Assembly (NCBI GenBank): GCA_030522415.1
Contig: CM060113.1
Location: forward strand, 15,953,651 to 16,017,650
Length of the DNA: 64,000 bases
Direction of reading: 5' to 3'
Source: Channallabes apus
Taxonomy: Eukaryota > Chordata > Actinopteri > Siluriformes > Clariidae
Under the pieces are notes generated by a model that worked only from the letters and a program-made list of their open reading frames with translations, did no database searches and was not told the origin of the DNA. Below, in pieces: positions 11,456 through 24,687 of the stretch (position 1 is its first letter; the number at the start of each line of letters is the position of its first letter). The position numbers and the translations under genes are program-made.

Positions 11456-11545
11456 CTTCTTTTCTGCTAAACTGCTAACTGGCTTCCCAAAGAGCATGAT
11501 TGTCTTGCCGTTCACTGGCTGATGGATGCAGGAGCACAGAAAAGG
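10861..11545 (+). other. CT/GA-rich region with a good splice donor; possible non-coding exon
   Basis: Lower AT content than the surroundings, with CT- and GGA-rich low-complexity blocks, ending at AGAAAAG followed by GTAAGA (donor at about 11542). No long ORF reaches the donor. It could be the 5'UTR exon of a host gene whose coding exons lie outside, or chance. No promoter elements were identified. Confidence 0.2.
11394..11453 (+). repeat. (AC)n microsatellite
   Basis: Nearly 30 AC units. They create spurious poly-Cys/Val ORFs on the minus strand that should be ignored. Confidence 0.95.
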
Positions 11546-13950
11546 TAAGACTTCACTGCTGTCTGCTGGTTCTGCTGCTTTAACCTCTTAAATGCTGAAA
11601 AACTACATCTTTTTTTTTAATTTTATTAGATTTCACACAAATGATGGTACCAGGTTGTTGCTGCAGTGATGTGGCAAGTTAAATGTATTTTACTCCATAT
11701 ATTCTGAGACACTTGGACAGATATTTGTTATGCATTCTGTGAGGGTGCCCAGATAGGCAGCACATCAGAAAGCATATTGCAGAGACAGAACTCATACTGG
11801 CTCTCAGTCAAATTACTGATTAAGGCTACCAACATAGCCTGCAAGTAAACTGTACCTAGAAAACCATTATTTTCTTTATCTCAATGCAGGGATTTAGTCT
11901 TTGTGTTGTCCTTTCTGTCAGTGATGTGATGTGAATCTGAAATGAATAAAGATTTTCAGATCAGGGCGATTTTAATTTAGAGGCAGGGAGAAATGCATCT
12001 ACAGGTTATTAAGAGAGGACAATAAAAATAGTGGAGGCGGACATGTTTTAGCATTCATTAAGCTTTATAAAGTGTAAAGATAAATTTTGTTGTGGAGCCC
12101 ATACTGTACCCACATACAGAAATTCCATATACAAACATTCTGTATAACATATTATACCATACAGTATATGCCCTTTAATTGTAATTCATTGCGGTCTTGT
12201 GAGGCTGTTTCACATTAAATAAACACATGTGCCAGTTGCTAGTTTCCAAAGTACCATTTTGTAATGATAATAGCTGAATACCACACATATTGTGTAAATT
12301 TATTAGTCCCATAAATTTATTATCAAATTTAATACTCATTTGGGGTAGCTTTCTAATTTCATATTTTTAGCTTCCTTTTTAACTGATTTAATACTAAAGC
12401 TAAATAACTATGAGAAATGAGAAACCACAACACAAGACATGCTAACCAAACACGATGCTTAGAAACGAATGCAGGCTTTTAATAACCACTTTTTTGTATA
12501 TTATAAGATTTTGCTCATGCTTGCCCATTTGTATCTTTAAGTATGTTTCAGCAATAAAGCAAATTTTTAAAAATGTTTCTATAGTTTTGCTTGTTTCCAA
12601 ATTAGCTCCATATTGACAATTGTTGTTACATTTAAAGAAGACATAAGCTATATGAATATAGCATCGTAACAAAATATAGGTTTATTGTCAGGTATTGCTG
12701 GTACAGCTGGGAATCTATCTGTACCTAATACTTGGTTAAAGCACAGTAAATTACATTGCTGTGTATAGGTGAGAAAGAGCACCTATTGGGATATTAAATC
12801 ATATTAAATACTCTGTGAATGCAAATATTTTTTCCCATGCATTTTATATATACTGTACCATGTAACTGGGTACAAATATAGATATACCCCCAGGCTCAAT
12901 TTCCAATTATAATCAGTGCAGGTTATCCATGTAACTTTGCAAAGAGGTCTATGGTAGCAAAAATCTGGCCCCATGAGGATTTTGAAGACTTTTTGAAATT
13001 GTGCAAAGATGTTTATTTAGACATGAATGTCACTTTGTAAGAGCTATTTGTTGACTCTTGTTGACCAAAACATACTTAATTCCAGTATAGAGCAGAGGCC
13101 ATTCATTTTATCTACTTACAATGGTCCATGTGGATGCTGAATCTCTAGGTGATATCCTCATTAGGAAATATATTACTGAGATGAATACACACACAGGGAT
13201 TTTGGATACTTGTTGATCCTTAAACATGACCAGGCTACCATACATGAGAAGGGAATTAAAGAGAGATAGATATCAGTCTGGATGCATGCAGCATGATTAT
13301 TGGGCATCACATAGGCTAAGAGAGAACAGAATCTAGAAAGCTAGCATTTTATGCCGAAGTGGTTTGTGTAACAAGGCGTATGAAAACATAAGGAAGCATA
13401 TGATTTGTGTCTTGGGTTATATACTTTATAGGCTCTTTTTTGTTTGTTTACAGTACCTAACGCTTAATAATAAATAGCAACATAACAATTATTACATTTA
13501 ATCATTTAATATATAAGGTGTTGTTTTTTAGTTATGACATCATTAATTATTTATAAAATACTGGCTTAAAAAAACAACACACAGTATGTCAAAATAAAGT
13601 GCGTATTTGTTGGAATGCAGAGCACAGATGTTCCTCAACAACAGCAAATATATACATAATTTGATTCCTTATTAGCTTTACAATTGCACAAGCTACAGTA
13701 TATAAATCACACCTTTACTCTTGGTATTGTGCTTCTGTTAGGGAAACAGGGAGTAGTATATTCAAAAGGACATGTACTGTATGGTATCTATATATTGGGA
13801 GCTAGATTTATAACTAACAACACTATGGCCAAAGGTTTGTGGAGAGCTGCCCTCCCCCAAAAAACCCTCCCAAAACTGCTGATAAAAAGTTGAACACACA
13901 GAATTGTATAAAATATCTTTGTAGGCCTGTAGGATAAACATTTTTGTTTA
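11546..13950. other. Unique-looking non-coding DNA
   Basis: No terminal repeats, SINE boxes or conserved protein fragments seen on either strand. Confidence 0.5.
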
Positions 13951-13954
13951 CTGG

Positions 13955-14122
13955 AACTAATGACCCCAAACCTGTTCCAGAATGAAAACGCCCCTGTGCA
14001 CAAAGTGAAGTCTGTCAGGACATGGTTTGCCAAGGTTGGAGTGCAAGAACTTCCAGAGTGAAGGAGTGAATGGAACACAGACTCCTCACCTGACATCAGT
14101 GCATGACCTCACTAATGCAGGG
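13955..14122 (+). mobile_element. Tc1-like relic (transposase C-terminal part)
   Basis: Recognisable Tc1 coding landmarks on the plus strand: AATGAAAACGCCCCTGTGCA (second catalytic Asp region), ACATGGTTTGCCAAGG, and later ATCAGTGCATGACCTCACTA. The piece between them, including the catalytic Glu, is deleted. A SINE follows directly. Confidence 0.65.
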
Positions 14123-14123
14123 G

Positions 14124-14300
14124 CAGTAATGGCTCAAATGGTTAATGCTTCTCGGGTACAGGGTTAGTGAACAGAAGGTCAGGATTCAAGCTCCAGCAAG
14201 ACCAAGTTGCTATTGTTGAGCCCTTGAGAAAGGCCTTGAACACTATCTGAATCAGTGGCGCTGTATCCTGGCTTACCTTGCACTCTGACCCCACCTCTAC
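14124..14300 (+). mobile_element. Degenerate tRNA-headed SINE
   Basis: Diverged A box (TGGCTCAAATGG), B-box-like AGGATTCAAGCTCC, then the SINE body with CCAAGTTGC.ATTGTTGAGCCCTTGAG shared with 27090-27311. It has lost most of the 3' tail. Confidence 0.6.
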
Positions 14301-14344
14301 CTATGTATGTATGTCTCATCTGCCTTTACATGCACATACATTTT

Positions 14345-14725
14345 TTGTAACACCCAATTCTTAATCCATTGATGATGATAGACTCTGCAGCTATAAAAGC
14401 TTTAACTCTCCTGGGAAGGCTTTCAACAAAAGTTAGGAGTGTGTTTTACTGGAAGATTCTTCCAGAAGTATACTGATGTTGGATGAGAGGGCCTGGCTCA
14501 CAGTCTCAACCCTAATTCATCCAAAAGGTGTTCTATCAGGTTGAGGTCAGGATTCACTCATCCATGTCTTTATGGACCTTGCTTTGTCCACTGATGTGCG
14601 GTCAAGTTGGAACAGGAAGTGCCCATCCCCAAACTGTTCCTACAAAGTTGAAGCATGAAATTGTCCAAAATGTCTTGGTATGCTGAAGCATTTTCTTATA
14701 TAATTTGGATAATATTTTCCCACCA
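14345..14725 (-). mobile_element. Second Tc1-like relic
   Basis: On the minus strand: ACAAAGCAAGGTCCATAAAG, then CCTGACCTCAACCTGATAGA (the PDLN.IEH box containing the catalytic Glu) and the typical AAGCCTTCCCAGGAGAGTTA near the C-terminus. Frames are broken. It is in opposite orientation to the relic at 13955. Confidence 0.7.
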
Positions 14726-14959
14726 TTTTGGGCTTGCTAGTACAAATTTAGAGCTCATTGAGCTGAACAACTTTCGCACTGCATGTCCTGGGCTCAACTC
14801 AACAGGAAGTCAGTTATTTTAAGTCATTGACAAAATGCACCAGATGGGTTTTGATATACTCCTCCTAGGGGATTTATACAATCGCCACACATTGAGGATG
14901 CAAAATTGTAGAGGGATTTTTGATATCTCAAACAGTATGCAGTGACATCATGTTCAGTT

Positions 14960-15300
14960 ACATCACATTGAGTAACATTATAGTGTGATGCTTTTTTTCC
15001 AGCAACTGCGGCCTATTCTACACACTCACACACACATGCACACATCTCTCTCACACACGCACTCATGCATGTACACACACACACTAACGCACATATTTAG
15101 GGCCCAAACTGACATCAGCCCTATATAGTGTGTGACGTGTGCAAGTTGTGCGGTGTACCCAGGCGGTGATGGATTTTGTAGGTCTTAACACACTCAAATA
15201 ACACACAGGTTGTACGGTGCACCTGGGAGGTGATGGCACAGGGTGCCTGGATCCGCTCATTGTTGCTCGCAACTATATTTGTATTTGTTTTTCTGTTGTT
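14960..15300. repeat. Unnamed repeat X, copy 1
   Basis: Shares TTATAGTGTGATG, CACACAGGTTGTACGG, ACCTGGGAGGTGATGGCAC and GCAACTATATTTGTATT with 25965-26110. The family is unknown and no coding signal is visible. Confidence 0.6.
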
Positions 15301-15921
15301 GTTTTTTTTAAGTCTGATGCCAGAATGCAAAATTTTAATTACAATGAAAAGGTAAAATGACATTAAAAATAAAATATAAAAAGTTTTTTTTTTTTAAATA
15401 ATTGTCAAACATACAGTAGATGCCAAATTCTAGAGGAAAATAAGTGACCATCATAAGGTTTATAGTTTTACTCATATACATGTTATTGTACTAAAAGCCT
15501 ACAAAATCAATACAATAATGGTATTATAAGCAGACAAGTAAAAACCAAATGATAAGGTAAATTTTTTGCACAATGAAATGAACATTTTCAAAGCGTTTTA
15601 CTAGTATCCTACAAAGTGACATGCATTGCCATGTTAATACAAGGCAATTTTTACACAGCACAATGTCATTGTGCTTCTGTCAGATGCCTGGCAGATGCAC
15701 TGAGAGCAGCTGGCACAGGTAAAAAGCACTGCAGTGCCATATAAAATCCTATTGCCAAAATGCTAGATAAAATGTACTAATTATGCTAATTATGCTGAAG
15801 GACATTTAAATAAGGAAAGCATGTTCAACAAGGTACTTCAGTCTGGTTACTTCAGTACTTCAGTTCAGCTACTACCACACCCAGCTCCACAGTTCCATGG
15901 GACAACATACATGCTGCTAAT
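15301..15921. other. Non-coding spacer
   Basis: AT-rich, nothing recognised. Confidence 0.45.
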
Positions 15922-16556
15922 ATATGGAGTCTATCCAGAACGTATTCAGCTATTCTTTTTGGGCAACATTCATGTAACCTGGCAGCTAAGGAGAGTGGAC
16001 TGAAATGTGCATGCATGAACAATGACGACATCACTGTACTAGTCACTGGGCCACTAGAAGCTTTTGAATGAGCATGTGTACTGTGTGGCGATCTCATTTA
16101 AAATTACTTTATTTAAGATGAGTGAGCAATCTGCATCAAGTTTTGCGTTAAGCTTGAACATTCTTCTGCAGAAAATATCCAGATGATTCAGAAGGCCTTC
16201 TGGGATGAAATACAATAAATGCACCAAATCACACCAGATTTGGAGTCCTTTGGCTTCATTTCCCAAAACTAAAATCACATGTGAAAGGGGAAAGATATCA
16301 GACCATCAGTGAAATTCTGAAAAATGTGACAAGGCAGCTAATGGTGATTCCACCAAAGGATTTTGCACTGTGTTTTGTACCATGGAAAAGACTCTAGGAG
16401 ACGTGTGTGATGTCCCAAGGTGCCTACTTTGAAGGGGACTGAGCCATCAATGTCCTATGTATACAGTACAAAGTTTTCTGTATCTTCTTAAATAATTGTC
16501 TCTATTGTTCATATTACATGTCTGGACACTTTCCTGACAGACCTTGTACATAAGTG
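15922..16556 (+). mobile_element. Decayed mariner-type element
   Basis: Degenerate terminal inverted repeats: GGAGTCTATCCAGAACGTATT at the left against the inverse of CACTTTCCTGACAGACCTTG at the right. Between them, fragments of a mariner transposase on the plus strand. Heavily mutated, so an old insertion. Confidence 0.6.
16117..16450 (+). pseudogene. Mariner transposase fragments
   Basis: At about 16140-16225 a frame reads KFCVKLEHSSAENIQMIQKA, matching the N-terminal helix-turn-helix start of mariner transposases. The text then jumps, with stops and frameshifts, to a C-terminal-like section (about 16330-16450) with IPPKDFALCF and a final EGD-like end. The catalytic middle is gone. Confidence 0.6.
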
Positions 16557-19313
16557 ACTTACCTAGCTTTTTTTTTTACCAGATTGTTACACATTATAGT
16601 ATTTTAACCACTAGTTTAAGAGGTTTGTTTTCCAGGTTAATGAGCAATAATCCTGTGTGTAGTAAAATAATCCAGAGTATTAGTATACGTTGGTTTATGC
16701 TCCAATATTAGACAGTGACAAGATTTTTCAATAGTGCTAGAAACTGATTATAAATGGATTAATGTAACCAGTGATTGAGGCATTAGTTGTTAGTGGAATA
16801 CATAAAACAACGAGTCATAACTGAAAATTGATAATTAGATGTAAAATAAGAAAAACATGAAAAGTGAACAAAATGTATTTATTTATTTTGAAAGTTAATG
16901 AGCCTTAACGATAATTTTATTGTGCTGTATAATTAGCATTTGCAGCACACTATATGTTTGGAAACTATAGAAGTTGTTACCATTATGCTGTGGCATCATA
17001 TTAATGTTCATGATTAGCATTTAATCAAGTACCAGCTAGTGTTATATCTTATGCTTATTAAATAAACTAACATGAAAACAGGTAACCTCTTCTTTAAGCC
17101 ACTTTAGGACAGAGTCCCAAAGGGCTATTTCTTCATTAATGGGCATATTCAGCATCTCAAGTCAAATTTACCCATATTCTGAACTAAAAAACACATCTGT
17201 AACAAACTACACGCTACTGTACATGCATAACTCTCTAGTGCTTAAATGTGTACATCTGCTGTCTAAATACTGACCTGCTTTCTGTAAATGTTCTCAATAT
17301 TACAACTCCAGTGGTTTTATGGTTGTTAATTATGAACAATCTAATGTATATGTAATGTATCATCATCTGAGAAAATTTGCATTTAACAATCTCTCCATTT
17401 CTGGTAAGACTAATTAGGTATTGGCACACTTAGCTTTATTTGGGTGTGTTTAATAGTTTGGCAAGAGATTGCCAATTACTATCGGTTTACATTGTATCAG
17501 AAAATAAACATATATACTGTATGCCTATAGTAATAAGTTTGAATACTATTATACTTTATTAGGTGATTAGATAATGGATAACTAATAGTCAGTTAATCAT
17601 GACTGTCACTAATTAAAATCATGCTTATTTCTTGCCATTTTGATTTAAATCACATTAAACTGCTGATGTAGTGCTACAGCTTACAGCGGACTCATGAAAC
17701 CCATATTGATATGAACCATCCACAGCCTTGACCATATCACACTTCTCTTTTTTTGAGAGAGAGATTTCCATTTAGTTCCCATGGAAACGCTTTGTAACTC
17801 ATAACAGAATAGATTGAAAGACAGATATGGTGCTTCTAGATAAAGGCAACGATGAGAGTCCACCTACTCAGAACTGAAACACTAGAAGCTCTCCACAGGC
17901 AAAGAGCAGTTACTCATGACACACGGCATGTTCTCTTATTTTGTTTCATGCAGCTCCATATGTCTCTGGACTCAGTGTTTTTCAGATCCTTAACTTTGAC
18001 AAGAGGCTTGTCTCCTTCTCAGGATTACTTGCATTCTCTGACCAAAAAAAAAAGCACTTCAATATTTCCTCTAATTTATTTTGAGATCTTGTGCTGATGA
18101 CAGAAGACTCAAACGCACATTCCAAAGACTCATAATGAAGTTTTAAATTGGACTCTTTAAAATGTGTTAAAATTATTCCTCATGCTCCCATAAGTACTGT
18201 ACTCCTTCACAATCAAACCTAATGAAACTGTTGTCCTGGAATATGTCTGTGCTATGAGATTAGTAAAAAAAAAAAAATCCATTGATGATATACCCTGGTC
18301 ATTCAGTACATTCAGATGGTCAGCTGCTTCATTTTATTGCCATATTACATTGATAATCCTAGCCCTGACCATATTAAGGCAAACCCAGATCATAAAATTG
18401 CTCTCGATGCTTAAATATTGGCACTGTGGAAAAATGTGTGTGTTGCTTCATGTGCTTCTCTTTTTACTCTCACCTGCCCATTGCTCTGGGCAATCTAAAG
18501 TCACCAGACCACATTACCTTCTTCCATTGCTGCAAATGTCCATGGACCTGTAGTCATTTTTACTTCTAAGCATAGTTGTTTTTACTGTTGATAATTCCTG
18601 TAACTGCAATAATTATTCATCAAAGATTTATTACTCATTTGAATCCCAATGTGCAGTGTATGTTATACTATAAATGAAAAATCTCATATTTAACTATTTT
18701 CCAAACTGATTTACCTAGGCATCAAAGGTCTCACAGAGTATGTCTGTTAATTCTTCAGCTGAAATGATAACATATTTTGTCATACCTTAAAGTCCCTCTG
18801 TTTTACTTTGAGCATAAATGTAAATTTTTTATTTCACTTCCGTATACTTACTACAACAAATATTTATCCTGCTTCAAGATGCAGTACAAGCTAACATTAT
18901 CCACATTGGCTAACTTGATAAATAAGAACTAATATAGCTTAAAAATGGCATTTCTTATATCTTTAGAATCTGTAGCTGAGTCATGGACAGTCAAAACCAA
19001 TCCACTCATGGGTCCAGAGGTGCTGCTTGACATACAGGCTGACAAACCTTGAGCTTCAGTAGTGCAAAAGCCAAGGATCATAAGCAGAATTTGTGGTATC
19101 AGTGCTCAAAGGTGTTGATTTTGATCGTGTGCTGCAATGTTTCCTGATCTTGGCTGTGCATGTTAACAAAAACACTAATCACACCACTTTGTAGAACAGC
19201 CTTGTAAACAATTGCAATACATAAAAATCATCATTAAAACAGTTCACTTTAGTTCACATACTGAATTTTGTTTATTGTTTAAATTCAAATTTTATTTCTC
19301 ACAGACACAGTCA
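16557..19313. other. Unique-looking non-coding DNA
   Basis: No terminal repeats or protein fragments recognised. AT-rich with short A-runs. Confidence 0.5.
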
Positions 19314-19321
19314 TATACAGT

Positions 19322-20514
19322 CAGAGGTGGAAAGCAACGAATTACATTTACTCGCGTTACTGTAATTGAGTAGCTTTTTTGTGTATTTCTACTTTTTAAA
19401 GTAGTTTTAAAAATCTGTAATTTTACTTTTACTTAAGTACGTTTTGTTTGAAGTATTGTAATTCGCTACATTTTAAATCATATTCGCTACTGAGTAAAAA
19501 ATAAATGAATGAAAATGATAAAATAATAAAAATATTATGCTTTGTATAAATGCTCCGTTGCGCTCGCGTGTGTGTATATCATGTCCTGGTCGCGCGCCGC
19601 TCCAGACTCCACTCCAGGTTTTCTGACATCGGCAGCTACCTGACCTTCCACACGGTCGCTTCCGCCCTGAGTGACGTCATCGACTAGCGCGACCATCTAT
19701 AATCCGGAGAGAGACGGGGAAAGATGAAAGAGGTTGTGATTTTGGCGTTTTGATATTTGGTTGTGTATTCTGGTTTTGACTTCTTGCCTCCAATTGACTT
19801 TGATTATTGCTTTGTCCCTTTGGTTTGGTTGGTCTTTGTATATATTTGTAGATAATTTCACTGTTTTTGGTTTAGGGAGTCCGGGAAGGAACCTGTATTT
19901 TTGTTTGTGTGTGTGTGTTTTTTTTTTTTTTTTTGCAGGTAATCTAGCTACTAAATATAAATACCATTTTGTTTATTATTTTGGCCTGGGTCCATCCTGA
20001 ATCTGATCCTCCTCCTTCTGGTGTGTGTGTGTGTGTGTGTGTTTGTATATACAAACCTCATTATTTCATCAGTTAATGATTGGATCTAGTTCTTTCTGCC
20101 ATATGCCACCATTTCCATACAGTTTAAAATAGAACCCTGAACCATTCTTTTGCTGTTTGGCTCTAGACTGGGACGTAACACCATATTTAAGTGACCACTT
20201 TGATTTTCAAGCACAACAAAGACAACAGCTTTATTATGCAAAGGTGTTCCTTCAGTTAAAAACAACTAGTTTTGAGATTTATATCTGCTCATCTTTTTTG
20301 AACTACGCTAGAATGCCTCATCCCACCCCGCTGTTAAAAAAATAAAAAAGTAACTCGGTAACTTTTACTCTGAGTACATTTTTTAATGAGCTACTTTTTA
20401 CTTTTACTTGAGTAGATTTTTATAATGGTAACTTTACTTGTACTTAAGTAAAATTTTACTGAAGTAACAGTACTTGTACTTGAGTACAAAATTTTATTAC
20501 TCTTTCCACCTCTG
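19322..20514. mobile_element. Tol2-like hAT, non-autonomous, intact ends
   Basis: Ends are CAGAGGTGGAAAG and CTTTCCACCTCTG, followed inward by TACTTGAGTA/TTTTACTT-rich subterminal sequence, characteristic of the Tol2 group of hAT elements. A perfect 8-bp target duplication TATACAGT flanks it (19314-19321 and 20515-20522). The interior (1,193 bp in all) has a GC-rich promoter-like section with a TGACGTCA site near 19671 and only a trace of coding sequence near 20160 (PYLSDHFDFQ). Most of the transposase is absent. It sits within or next to a LINE relic. Confidence 0.93.
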
Positions 20515-20529
20515 TATACAGTATGATAT

Positions 20530-21240
20530 GAAGGGAAATGCTTGGTTTGGCATAAGGAAGATGATGTGGTTGGATTTCACAAATGGGGGTGCGAGATTGT
20601 GCATTATAGCCATCTTTAGTTGTAGTGTAACAATAGTCCAGTGTTCTTTCACCCCTGTGGGGCAGGTTATGTGCTGATAAAAGTTGAGTGCGGCGCGTTT
20701 GAGGCTGCATCCTGGTGTTGTGTTTTGTGCTGTGTGAGTGCCTCATGCAGCTTGCATAAGGCAGTGTCCATGTCTGCTTGTGGTGGAATATAAACGGCAC
20801 TGATTATGACTGATGTAAACTCCAGAGGAAGGTAAAAAGGATGACATTTGATGGTCAATAGATTCAGGTTGGGTGTGCAGGAGCGTAAAAAAGGAACAAT
20901 GTTTGCGCTGTTGCACCAGCTGCTGCAACCATTAAGCACATGCCACCTCGCTTTGGTTTCCCTGATTCTAATATTCTGTCCATACGGTGACCCCAAAAAA
21001 ACTCGGCTGGCTGGATGGTGTGGTCCGGCACCACTGGGTTCAGCCATGTCTCAGTTAAGCAGAGGTGATTGCCGTCTCTCTGGAACTTTATGCTGGCCCT
21101 GAGGTCATCCAACTGCAGTGACTGAATATTGGCCTGCAGAATGCTAGGCAGAGGTATGCACTGTGCACGGGATCTTAGTCTATTCCTGACGCCGGCTTCT
21201 TTCCCCCAGGACCACCACTTTTGTTGCGTTCTTTGTTCTC
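20530..21240 (-). pseudogene. LINE endonuclease-domain relic
   Basis: Minus-strand frames 20864-21112, 20667-21047 and 20456-20800 carry successive parts of an APE-type endonuclease of a fish LINE (L2/CR1/Rex-like): LCLTETWL, then SVIISAVYIPPQADMDTAL, then HRGERTLDYCYTT. At least two frameshifts separate them, and the catalytic GDFN-type segment is missing. The reverse transcriptase is not present here. The Tol2-like hAT is inserted just downstream. Confidence 0.75.
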
Positions 21241-21399
21241 CCTAAGGATCCCACTTGGCCAACTTGGATCTATGATTAAAAGTACATTGTATAATAGTAG
21301 AAATAAGAGTATCTCCATCGTACCTAATGTAATCAATGGTTAAGGATTTACTGGTTTAAAGTTACTGTTTAAACCACAAAAACAAAGAAAGAGAGGTCG
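21241..21399. other. Spacer before DIRS element
   Basis: No feature recognised. Confidence 0.4.
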
Positions 21400-22533
21400 G
21401 GGCAGTCGTGACAGCAGCCATCCTCACCGGTGGCGTCTTGGTTCCCTTTCAAAAGCTACACTTGATGCTGCGTGAAAACACTACAGGAACATCTTTCTGT
21501 GTTGCCATATATAACCTCGGTCAGGTGACGTCATCTGATGAAGCGCACCTGCAGGTTATAAATAGGAGTGAACCGGAAACATTACTCAGATCTTTTTGTC
21601 TTCAGGACCGCATTGTGATTGCGTGTGATGTGTGCAAGCGAATTTAAGAGTATTAACTCACTGATATGGTGGAGTTTGATAGGAGATCCGTACCTCCGAT
21701 CTTTCGGAGCGCGATTTCCACACCATGTAAACCAGCAAAATAAGAAAGTGTTTAACTCACCGGTATGGCTGATTTTCAAGCGAGATGTGTCTCTCCGTGT
21801 GATAGATCCACCCCGGAGGGGCATTCTCCACATTTACTGTTTCGATTAAAGTGCGGCTCGCATACTTTACAGAGAAGCTACGGGCCGCGACTCATTCCTG
21901 GGGCTTAAAATGACATGCATCTGGCAGAGCTGCGAGAGACGGATACTCCTCCTGTCTTTCGCGTTCTTATCAGATCAGGAAATTCCTCCATCTGCTTCTC
22001 AAGCGTGCCCTGCCGCTTCTTGTGAAATGGGCAGGATAGACATTCTCTATCGCTTCCGCGGAGATGGAAATAGCCTCCAAGCACTTGAAAAAATTAGACG
22101 ACAGCTTCCTGTCGGGTGGCCAGGGGGCGGAGCCTCAATAATGCTCTCTCCCTTTCCTTAGCAACCTCCATGACGAGTTAACAGTTTCATGGAGTAAGCT
22201 TTATTCATCCCGTGTTTTCGTGCCATCGACTTATTTTTTTATTTAAATATAGTTGATGTGAAAGCGCAGGGTTATATAGAATAGATAAAAGAGATAAAAC
22301 TGTAAAAGAGATAAAAGCCCCAGATAGAAGAGACGCTTCCAGGCTATCTCTCTCCTGGAACATCATCCTCCCTGAAAAGCTAACACTTCCTTCCAAGCTG
22401 TGAAGACTTTCATCTTCCCTGGAGGGAAAAGCTTTTCAGGCAGTAGGTCAGGTTGGTGCTCCACTGCACATCAGGACGGTTTTGCAAGCCTACCAGGCTG
22501 ACCTGCTGAGAGATTTGATCACTGGCGGGGCTC

Positions 22534-22863
22534 TTGAAGATAGGGCGTTCTGGAATTACGCCGGGCCAAAGACTTGTCTCTTCGTGCAACAAAGCTATCG
22601 GCTGTTTTATGGCTGCGATTGCTTCTGCGGAGAGGCACTGGTGGCTGAATCTCACAGGCATCAAGGGTAAGGATCGTGCATTCCTCCTTGATGCCCCCAT
22701 CTTGTCTTCCGGCCTGTTTGGCGACGCCGTTAACTCGGTCGCCACTAGGTTCATGAGGCAAAGTTATATGAACAAGCCTTCGGGAAATTCCTTCCCCACC
22801 GCGCTCAAGAGTCGGGACTGTGGCCACTCAGTCTCGACCGGGTCTGACTCTCGCGAGGCGTGA
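22534..22863 (+). pseudogene. DIRS gag-like fragment
   Basis: The frame contains AERHWWLNLTGIKGKDRAFL and GLFGDAVNSVATRF, the conserved part of the DIRS gag C-terminus. The upstream part is broken into other frames between about 22000 and 22530. Confidence 0.65.
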
Positions 22864-22997
22864 AGCACACAAGGAGAGTGTTTTTGAGCCGGGCACCCCT
22901 TGTAAAGATTGCGGTGCGGTTCGCCGCGCTTCGCAATCTGCCTCAAAGAAGGCGGATTGGCATACAGTCTTCTTCACAAAGAAGTCCTGAGGGTCAT

Positions 22998-23019
22998 GTT
23001 CACCCCCCCCCCCCCCCCC
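22998..23019 (+). repeat. C-run of about 18 bases
   Basis: Homopolymer within the DIRS element. Its exact length is unreliable. Confidence 0.8.
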
Positions 23020-23189
23020 GTCTAACAAAGCCGCCAAGTCTTTTGCCCCTTTCGGAGAAACTGACAGCGTGGAAGATACTGCCAAGTATATCTCCTTGGG
23101 TACTAAGCACCTTAGAAGAGAAGTCCAATTTTAGATTTTCGCGGGCTTAACCGGTATCTAAAAATAAAAAAAATAAATACAGCTTCAAA

Positions 23190-23669
23190 ATGTTGTCTGT
23201 CATAGTGATTGTTTCCCAAATCCAACCAAGGGATTGGTTTGTGACAATCGATCTGAAGGACGCTTACTTTCATATAAAAATATTGCCACAACACAGGAGG
23301 TTCCTGAGGTTTGTTTTCGGGGGCGAAGCTTACCAGTATCGGGTCCTTCTTTTTGGTCTAGCTCTCACCCGTACATACACAAAATGCATGGATGCAGTTC
23401 TTGCTCCTTTACCACTCCTGGGCATCTGTATTTTGAATTACATAGACGACTGGCTGGCCCAGTCTCATATGCTAGCACTTCGACATCGAGATGTCATCCT
23501 TGCTCATCTTTGTTTCTTAGGATTGAGACTCAATGCCACGAAAAGCGTGCTCTTTCCTGTTCAGAGGACAACATATTTGGGTGTCACATGGGATTCGATC
23601 GTAAGCGGGCACAGCTGTTTCCCACTTGTGTTAAATCCATTCTCAACACCCTCAAGTAAATCAAGCTAG
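23190..23669 (+). pseudogene. DIRS reverse transcriptase fragment
   Basis: Residues 16-26 (DWFVTIDLKDA) carry the first catalytic Asp motif, FGGEAYQYRVLLFGLAL follows at 43-59, and the catalytic box NYIDDWL is at 83-89 (usually YLDD in the family). The LRLNATKSVLFP thumb motif and YLGVTWDS follow. Frames upstream and downstream are disrupted, so this is the best-preserved piece of a dead copy. Confidence 0.88.
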
Positions 23670-23769
23670 ACCAGAATGTGACTGTTCATCACTTTCAGAG
23701 ATCTTTAGCTCTCAAGGCAGCTGCATCCATGTTGATACCTTTGGGCCACACAGTTAGTAGCTTACAGTT

Positions 23770-24102
23770 GTGGCTAAGAACCAGGGGATTTCACTCGAGG
23801 GCCAATCCCCAAAAAGGGTTACGCGCCAGGGGCTTCGTACCCTTTCTATGTGGTTCAGACCCCAGTTTCTGACTCTGGGTTCCACTCTAAGTCCGTCATG
23901 TCGTCGCAAGACGCTAACGACAGACGCTTCCCACACGGGCTGGGTTGCGGTCTTAGAAGGCCGTCCAGCCCAAGGGAGCTGGAGAGGTCATCTTCTCGCG
24001 TGGCACATCAATTGCCTCGAAATGATGGCTCTATTTCTGACCCTAAAGCACTTCCTCCAGCAGTTGAGAAGCTACCATGTCATATGGACTTCCAGTAATT
24101 AG
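23770..24102 (+). pseudogene. DIRS RNase H, N-terminal half
   Basis: Contains TTDASHTGW (first catalytic Asp) and AWHINCLEMMALFL (catalytic Glu), then ends. The remaining half, with PGHMKVGADLLSR, is at 35630-35700 beyond the large insert. About 33 further codons of degenerate sequence lie at 24103-24200, close to the roughly 40 codons expected between the two halves. Confidence 0.8.
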
Positions 24103-24687
24103 AGAGTTTAATTCATTAATGAGAGCTATTCGCCCCGGTTTAATTGTGCTCATTAAGAGTCACCTAGCCTATGGTTTTAATGAGCTCAGACAATCTAAAT
24201 TACAGTGGTTACCCAATCGGGATAACCATTCCGCCGCGCACACCGCCGCTTAAAGGCAACAGCGGCCAAAATAAATCAGTTGCATTTCAAAGTCATTCGT
24301 AAAATGGCCGCCAGGTGGCGCAAAGTGACATTTTCATTCATCGCAGTAAATACAACAGTGATGGTAATTTCCACAACAAACATGAAAAATCTGAACCAGA
24401 GCTATTGATGTGTACTGTACAATAATGAGTAAAAAAATTTTTATAGTAGATTTATTAACTGAAATAAATGACCATATTTTTCAAGAGAATTTTCAAGCCC
24501 CACTCATCAAACAAAATTATAACGAAATCGGCCAAGTTTACTATTTATTTAAATATAAATTTCTAAACCAATAAGATCAAATAACACCAAGTTATTATTA
24601 TAACAGGCTTACTTCGTCACTTATCTAGAGCTTGCTTTCAAAGAAGTCAAGTGGCTTATTAACGTCACTGGGGTACATTGTCTCTAA

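Larger units (their letters stand above)
21400..24200 (+). mobile_element. DIRS-type retrotransposon, left part
   Basis: Terminal region with CCCTTTCAAAAGCTACACTT and GATGCTGCGTGAAAAC, then a degenerate gag, a reverse transcriptase frame and the first half of RNase H. It breaks off at 24200, where the 11.4-kb insert begins, and resumes at 35622. DIRS elements replicate by reverse transcription and integrate with a tyrosine recombinase, leaving no target duplication. There are frameshifts throughout. Confidence 0.85.
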